A stretch of DNA of 64,000 bases from Streptomyces sp. A012304. GTDB taxonomy: Bacteria > Actinomycetota > Actinomycetes > Streptomycetales > Streptomycetaceae. The stretch lies in assembly GCF_026008495.1 (NCBI RefSeq), contig NZ_BQUN01000116.1, forward strand, positions 33,277 to 97,276, in the 5' to 3' direction. The notes under the pieces are model-generated. The model was not told where the DNA came from and did not search any database. It saw only the letters and a program-made list of their open reading frames with translations. A program made the translations under genes and the position numbers. Below, piece after piece: positions 59,504 to 64,000 of this stretch. The stretch's first letter is position 1. Every line of letters starts with the position of its first letter.

Positions 59504-61231
59504 ATGAGCAAGAGCACCATCAGCACCGCGTCCGGTGACACGCCGGCCGCCACCCCCGACGAGCAGGACCTCGGCGCCGCCGGCTCCCAGCTGTCCACCG
59601 CCCCGGCGGAGACCCTCATGGGCGGGCCGGCCCTGGGCGTGATCGGCTGGGCCCGCTGGCTGTGGCGGCAGCTGACCTCCATGCGGGTCGCCCTGCTGCT
59701 CCTGCTGCTGCTCGCGCTCGGCGCGATCCCCGGCTCGCTGATCCCGCAGTCCGGCACCGACGCCACCAAGGTCGCCGACTTCGAGAAGAACCACCCCACC
59801 CTCGCGCCGATCTACGACAAGCTCGGCCTCTTCCACGTCTACAGCTCGGTGTGGTTCTCCGCGGTCTACATCCTGCTGTTCGTCTCCCTCATCGGCTGCA
59901 TCGTGCCCCGCACCTGGCAGTTCGTCGGCCAGTTGCGCGGCCGCCCGCCGGCCGCCCCCAAGCGGCTGACCCGGCTGCCCGCGTACACCACCTGGCGCAC
60001 CCGGGCCGAGCCGGAGGAGGTGCGCGAGGCCGCGCTGGCCCTGCTGAAGAAGCGCCGCTTCCGCGCCCACGCCGTCGGTGACGCCGTCGCCGCCGAGAAG
60101 GGCTATCTGCGCGAGGTCGGCAACCTCGCCTTCCACATCGCGCTCATCGTGATGCTGGTCGCCTTCGCCTGGGGCCAGTTGTTCAAGATGGAGGGCAACA
60201 AGCTGATCGTCGAGGGCGACGGCTTCTCCAACACCCTCACCCAGTACGACGACTTCAAGTCCGGCACGCTCTTCAGCACCGACGACCTGGAGCCGTTCAG
60301 CTTCACCCTGAAGGACTTCACCGGCACCTACGAGGCGTCCGGCCCCAACCGGGGAACCCCGCGGATCTACCGGGCGGCCGTCACCTACAGCGAGGGCGCC
60401 TACGGCAAGGACAGGCAGACCCTCATCGAGCCCAACCACCCGTTGGACATCGGCGACTCCAAGGTCTACCTCACCGCCCACGGCTACGCCCCCGTCGTCA
60501 CCGTCCGGGACGGCAAGGGCAACGTCGTCTACCAGGACGCCGTACCGCTGCTGCCGCTCGACTCCAACGTCACCTCCTCCGGCGTGATCAAGGTGTACGA
60601 CGGCTACCGCAACGCCAAGGGCGTCAGCGAGCAGCTCGGCATCCAGGCCTTCCTCCTGCCGACCTACGTCCCGGGCAACGAGGTGTCCTCCGCGTTCCCG
60701 GCGCTGCTGAACCCGGTGCTGAACCTCCAGCCCTACCACGGCGACCTCGGCGTCAACTCCGGCATCCCGCAGAGCGTGTACCAGCTCGACAAGTCGCACA
60801 TGAAGGGCTTCAAGGACGCCAAGGGCCTCCAGACGCGGGAGAACCTCAAGCCCGGCGAGACCATGGCCCTCCCGAACGGCGCCGGGTCGATCACCTACGA
60901 GGGCACCAAGGAGTGGGCGAACTTCCAGATCACCCGGCAGCCCGCCAGCGGCTGGGCGCTCGCCGGAGCCCTCACCGCGATCTTCGGCCTCGCCGCCTCC
61001 CTGTTCATCCAGCGCCGCCGCGTGTGGGTGCGGGCGGTGCGGGGCGCCGACGGGGTGACGGTCGTGGAGATGGCCGGCCTCGGCCGCAGCGAGTCCGCCA
61101 AGGTGCCCGAGGAGCTCGGCGACCTCGCCGGGATCCTGTACGACCAGGCCCCCGGGGCGCCCGATCCCGAGGACGACCCCGCCGCATCCCCCGACCCCCA
61201 AGCCGTACCTGCCGAAGGGGCTGAGAAGTGA
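59504..61231 (+). CDS. resB: ResB cytochrome c synthase subunit
   Basis: 575-residue membrane protein. WARWLWRQLTSMRVALLLLLLLALGAIPGSLIPQ and GLFHVYSSVWFSAVYILLF are typical first helices; a large outside domain follows (about 240-480), then a final helix near 490. ResB with ResC (CcsB/CcsA type) exports heme and ligates it to cytochrome c. Its stop overlaps the GTG of resC. The C-terminus is acidic and Pro/Ala-rich. Confidence 0.95.
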   Translation: MSKSTISTASGDTPAATPDEQDLGAAGSQLSTAPAETLMGGPALGVIGWARWLWRQLTSMRVALLLLLLLALGAIPGSLIPQSGTDATKVADFEKNHPTLAPIYDKLGLFHVYSSVWFSAVYILLFVSLIGCIVPRTWQFVGQLRGRPPAAPKRLTRLPAYTTWRTRAEPEEVREAALALLKKRRFRAHAVGDAVAAEKGYLREVGNLAFHIALIVMLVAFAWGQLFKMEGNKLIVEGDGFSNTLTQYDDFKSGTLFSTDDLEPFSFTLKDFTGTYEASGPNRGTPRIYRAAVTYSEGAYGKDRQTLIEPNHPLDIGDSKVYLTAHGYAPVVTVRDGKGNVVYQDAVPLLPLDSNVTSSGVIKVYDGYRNAKGVSEQLGIQAFLLPTYVPGNEVSSAFPALLNPVLNLQPYHGDLGVNSGIPQSVYQLDKSHMKGFKDAKGLQTRENLKPGETMALPNGAGSITYEGTKEWANFQITRQPASGWALAGALTAIFGLAASLFIQRRRVWVRAVRGADGVTVVEMAGLGRSESAKVPEELGDLAGILYDQAPGAPDPEDDPAASPDPQAVPAEGAEK

Positions 61232-62325
61232 CTCTCGCCGCCGCAACCGAGTTGGCCGCCGCCACCAACGAGAACCTCGCGAACATCAGCAACACGCTGA
61301 TCTACTCCGCGATGGCCGTCTACACCCTGGCCTTCTTCGCGTACATCGCCGAATGGCTGTTCGGCAGCCGCAGCAAGGTCGGCCGCACCGCCGCCGCGCT
61401 CACCGCGCGGACCGCGGCGAAGACGGCCCCGGCCGTCACCGTGCAGAAGGCCGGGGGCACCGCCGTACTGGAGCGGCCCGAGGTCGTCGTACGCGCCGTG
61501 TCCGGCGCGCGGGACGTGCCGGACGGGCCGGGTGCGCACGGCGGGGACGAGCAGGGCGACCTCTACGGGCGGATCGCGATCTCCCTCACCGTGCTCGCGT
61601 TCCTGATCGAGTTCGGCGGGGTGCTGGCCCGCGCGTTCTCGGTGCAGCGGGCGCCGTGGGGCAACATGTACGAGTTCAACATCACCTTCTCCACGGTGGC
61701 CGTCGGCGTGTACCTGTCGCTGCTGGCGCTGAAGAAGAACGTGCGCTGGCTCGGCCTGTTCCTGACCACCACGGTCCTCCTCGACCTCGGTCTGGCCGTC
61801 ACCGTCCTGTACACCGCGAGCGACCAGCTGGTCCCCGCGCTGCACTCGTACTGGCTGTACATCCACGTCTCCACCGCGATCTTCTGCGGCGCGGTGTTCT
61901 ACGTCGGCGCGGTCGGCACGATCCTGTACCTGTTCAAGGACTCCTACGAGAGCAAGCTCGCGAGCGGTGGAAAGCCGGGGAAATTCGCGAACTCCGTCCT
62001 GGACCGCCTGCCCTCCGCGGCCTCCCTCGACAAGCTCTCCTACCGTGTCAACGCGGCCGTCTTCCCGCTGTGGACGTTCACGATCATCGCGGGTGCGATC
62101 TGGGCGGGCGACGCCTGGGGCCGCTACTGGGGCTGGGACCCCAAGGAGACCTGGTCCTTCATCACCTGGGTCGCCTACGCCGGCTACCTGCACGCCCGCG
62201 CCACCGCCGGCTGGAAGGGCCGCAAGGCCGCCTACCTGGCGCTGATCGCCTTCGCCTGCTGGCTGTTCAACTACTACGGCGTCAACCTCTTCGTCAGCGG
62301 CAAGCACTCCTACGCCGGCGTGTAG
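61228..62325 (+). CDS. resC: ResC/CcsB-type cytochrome c biogenesis protein
   Basis: 365-residue membrane protein with eight helices. The WWD domain WAGDAWGRYWGWDPKETWSF (about 290-309) binds heme outside the membrane; flanking His residues (HSYWLYIHV) would ligate it. GTG 61228 overlaps the resB stop (GTGA). An inserted Ala/Arg-rich cytosolic loop (about 45-105) is seen in actinobacterial versions. It is the last gene of the hemL-res group; a strong terminator follows. Confidence 0.95.
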   Translation: MTLAAATELAAATNENLANISNTLIYSAMAVYTLAFFAYIAEWLFGSRSKVGRTAAALTARTAAKTAPAVTVQKAGGTAVLERPEVVVRAVSGARDVPDGPGAHGGDEQGDLYGRIAISLTVLAFLIEFGGVLARAFSVQRAPWGNMYEFNITFSTVAVGVYLSLLALKKNVRWLGLFLTTTVLLDLGLAVTVLYTASDQLVPALHSYWLYIHVSTAIFCGAVFYVGAVGTILYLFKDSYESKLASGGKPGKFANSVLDRLPSAASLDKLSYRVNAAVFPLWTFTIIAGAIWAGDAWGRYWGWDPKETWSFITWVAYAGYLHARATAGWKGRKAAYLALIAFACWLFNYYGVNLFVSGKHSYAGV

Positions 62326-62347
62326 CCCCCGGGCGGCAGCCCGCCCC

Positions 62348-62389
62348 GAAGGCCGGTTCGCGTGACTCGGGTCACGGGAACCGGCCTTC
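62348..62389 (+). terminator. Strong terminator after the res operon
   Basis: Perfect 12-base stem GAAGGCCGGTTC (62348-62359) and GAACCGGCCTTC (62378-62389), with an inner stem CGTGAC/GTCACG in the loop. It separates resC from the sigma factor gene. Confidence 0.85.
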
Positions 62390-62412
62390 GTCGTCCGGAC
62401 AGATGGAGGGGC

Positions 62413-63018
62413 GTGGACACACATCTGCGGAAGCGCATCCGTGCGGGGGACCACGCCGCCTTCGGTGAGCTCTTCGACGCCTACGCGCGCTCCGTCTACA
62501 ACCATGCCTACCGGCTCACGGGGGAGTGGGCGGTCGCCGAGGACGTCGTCTCGCTGACCTTCCTGGACGCCTGGCGGCTGCGCGGCAGGGTCGACGAGGA
62601 GGGCGGCTCGCTGCGCCCGTGGCTGCTGGGCATCGCCACCAACGTCACCCGCAACACCCGGCGCGCGGCCCGGCGGCACGCGGCGGCGATGGCCCGGCTG
62701 CCGCGCGAGGACGCCGTACGGGACTTCGCCGACGAGGTCGCGGGGCGGGTCGACGACGCCGCCCGCCTCGACCTCGTCCGCACCGCGCTGGCGGCGTTAC
62801 GGCGGCCCGAGCGGGAGGTGCTGGCGCTGTGCGTGTGGGCCGGGCTGGACTACGCGGCCGCGGCCGAGGCGCTGGGGGTGCCCGTCGGCACCGTACGGTC
62901 ACGGCTCTCCCGCGCGCGGACAAAGCTCGCGAAACAGATGGAACCGCCCGGGTTCCACGGACAGATGAGAGGTGACCGCACCACCGCGGTCAGGCCCCTG
63001 AGGGAGGGAAACCGATGA
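62413..63018 (+). CDS. ECF sigma factor (CU044_5270-associated type)
   Basis: 201-residue ECF sigma factor with region 2 (about 10-75, FGELFDAYARSVYNHAYRLTG, FLDAWRLRGR, LRPWLLGIATNVTRN) and region 4 (about 120-175, LAALRRPEREVLALCVWAGLDYAAAAEALGVPVGTVRSRLSRAR). GTG 62413 has GGAGG upstream; a longer frame with no homology starts at 62362. Its partner gene overlaps by four bases. This sigma-plus-CU044_5270 pair is frequent in actinobacteria, where the partner takes the place of the anti-sigma factor. Confidence 0.92.
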   Translation: MDTHLRKRIRAGDHAAFGELFDAYARSVYNHAYRLTGEWAVAEDVVSLTFLDAWRLRGRVDEEGGSLRPWLLGIATNVTRNTRRAARRHAAAMARLPREDAVRDFADEVAGRVDDAARLDLVRTALAALRRPEREVLALCVWAGLDYAAAAEALGVPVGTVRSRLSRARTKLAKQMEPPGFHGQMRGDRTTAVRPLREGNR

Positions 63019-63944
63019 GCCGACTGCCTGAACAGGACCTTCCGCCGGGCCGTCACCGACTCCTCAAGGAGCATCTGATGACCGAGATCCGGCAGGAACC
63101 CATCGAGGCCCCCGTGCGCCGGCGCTTCCTGCGCACCGCCCTGGTCGCGGGCGCCGTCGCCGCCGCCGTCGCCGCCACGCTCACCGTGGTGCCGTCCGAC
63201 GAGGACTTCGTCCCGCCCGCCGTCGACCCCTCCCCGGGGGTCACCCGGTTGCTGGAGGACGCGGCGCTCGCCGCCGAGCACGAGAAGGCGCCGAAGGTCC
63301 GCGACGACCAGTACACCTACGTCAAGTCCCGGGCCGCGTGGGGCATCTCGGCGCGCACCTGCGAGGTCGCGACAGCCGGACCGTTGCAGACCCGGGAGGT
63401 CTGGCGGTCCGTCGACGGCGAGCGGGAGGGGCTGGTGCGCGACACCGGGGTCGGCACCCTGCCGATCGAGCCCGACCGGGACTCCAAGCGGACCTACCGC
63501 AGCCTGGAGAGCCTGCCCACCGACCCCGAGGAGATGCTCGCCTGGCTGTACCGGAACAAGGAGGGCGAGGGGCACAGCGCCGCGTACCGCGCCTTCGACC
63601 TGGCCGTCGAGACGGCGGGCGAGACCGTGCTGCCGCCGAAGGTCAGCGCGGCGCTCTACCGGGCGGTCGCCAGGATCCCCGGCGTGGTGCTGGTGAAGGA
63701 CTCCGTGGACGCCGTCGGCCGGCACGGCACCGCCGTCGGCTTCGTCGAGGGCGACACCTCGCGCCGGGAGCTGATCTTCGACCGCAGGACCCTCATCCTG
63801 CTCGGCACCCGGGACGTGGTCCTCAAGGACTCCCCGACCAACCCCGGCCAGGTCTGCGACGGCATGATCAAGGCCGGCTCGGTCCAGGGCACCAGCGCGG
63901 TCCTGGAGCGCGCCTTCGTGGACAAGGCCGGCGAGCGTCCCTGA
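63015..63944 (+). CDS. CU044_5270-family membrane protein, likely sigma partner
   Basis: 309-residue protein overlapping the sigma gene (ATGA). An N-terminal cytosolic part (LPPGRHRLLKEHLMTEI) is followed by one membrane helix near 38-57 and an outside domain of about 245 residues with the CU044_5270 features (DDQYTYVKS, REVWRSVDGEREG, LPTDPEEMLAWLY, GVVLVKDSVDAVGR). It may act as an anti-sigma-type sensor. Both reading frame and stop are inside the window; the last 56 bases after it hold no feature. Confidence 0.88.
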   Translation: MSRLPEQDLPPGRHRLLKEHLMTEIRQEPIEAPVRRRFLRTALVAGAVAAAVAATLTVVPSDEDFVPPAVDPSPGVTRLLEDAALAAEHEKAPKVRDDQYTYVKSRAAWGISARTCEVATAGPLQTREVWRSVDGEREGLVRDTGVGTLPIEPDRDSKRTYRSLESLPTDPEEMLAWLYRNKEGEGHSAAYRAFDLAVETAGETVLPPKVSAALYRAVARIPGVVLVKDSVDAVGRHGTAVGFVEGDTSRRELIFDRRTLILLGTRDVVLKDSPTNPGQVCDGMIKAGSVQGTSAVLERAFVDKAGERP

Positions 63945-64000
63945 CGGGCACGGGTCGCGTCCCCAAGGGGTGCGCGACCCCCGGCCCCGGGTACAGGCTG

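Noticed and set aside
58676..61246. Minus-strand open frame of about 850 codons opposite ccdA and resB
   Set aside because: Composition of an antisense frame; the plus strand encodes the full cytochrome c maturation set.

Overview
The window is chromosomal DNA of a Streptomyces-type actinomycete. It has very high G+C, frequent GTG starts, GGAGG-type ribosome binding sites, many 1-4 base stop/start overlaps, rare TTA codons, and many Streptomyces-typical families (DUF3558 lipoproteins, ECF sigma factors, CU044_5270, CE1758/CE1759, System II cytochrome c genes). No tRNA, rRNA or CRISPR array was recognised.

Layout. 0.1-3.5 kb: two DUF3558 lipoproteins and the RNA ligase RtcB. 3.6-13 kb: a minus-strand operon of extra MurC-, MurE- and MurD-like ligases, a divergent alanine-racemase-like enzyme and a phosphohistidine-swivel dikinase, with a divergent cytosolic serine hydrolase. 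MurF, MraY and MurG are absent. 13-30 kb: ordinary accessory and regulatory genes, including an SDR coupled to a 58-residue membrane protein, MarR, a metal-type permease pair, the CE1758/CE1759 flavin pair, a two-component system, an M20 peptidase, a GNAT-LRR fusion, a Met/His-rich membrane protein, ECF sigma, a LysR-ArsR-ArsN1-like group and a DMT exporter. 30-45 kb: a second two-component system, a second type of envelope and stress cluster (Lgt, Ser/Thr kinase, diacylglycerol-kinase-like protein, SHOCT, HdeD, DUF2252, MFS) with repeated CTCACCC-N5-GGGTGAG palindromes.

45.4-53.6 kb is an integrated element. Its ends are 111-base direct repeats that duplicate the 3' end of a conserved gene. 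The two copies differ only by synonymous changes inside that gene, and a decayed tyrosine-integrase fragment lies just inside the right repeat. The cargo is a truncated transposase, a winged-helix gene with a TTA codon, and a compact operon with a radical SAM enzyme overlapping a 70-residue putative RiPP precursor, a phosphotransferase-fold protein and small unknown proteins. Divergent from it are an HTH/TPR regulator, a YdcF-family protein and a broken WbqC-family gene.

53.5-64 kb is core: the target gene of the element, hemL, a histidine phosphatase, a deacetylase-like lipoprotein, the complete ResA-CcdA-ResB-ResC cytochrome c maturation set, and an ECF sigma factor with its CU044_5270 partner. 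HemL (heme precursor supply) next to System II heme ligation is a functionally sensible grouping.

The two most unusual systems are the partial duplicate Mur pathway and the radical-SAM/precursor cargo of the integrated element.
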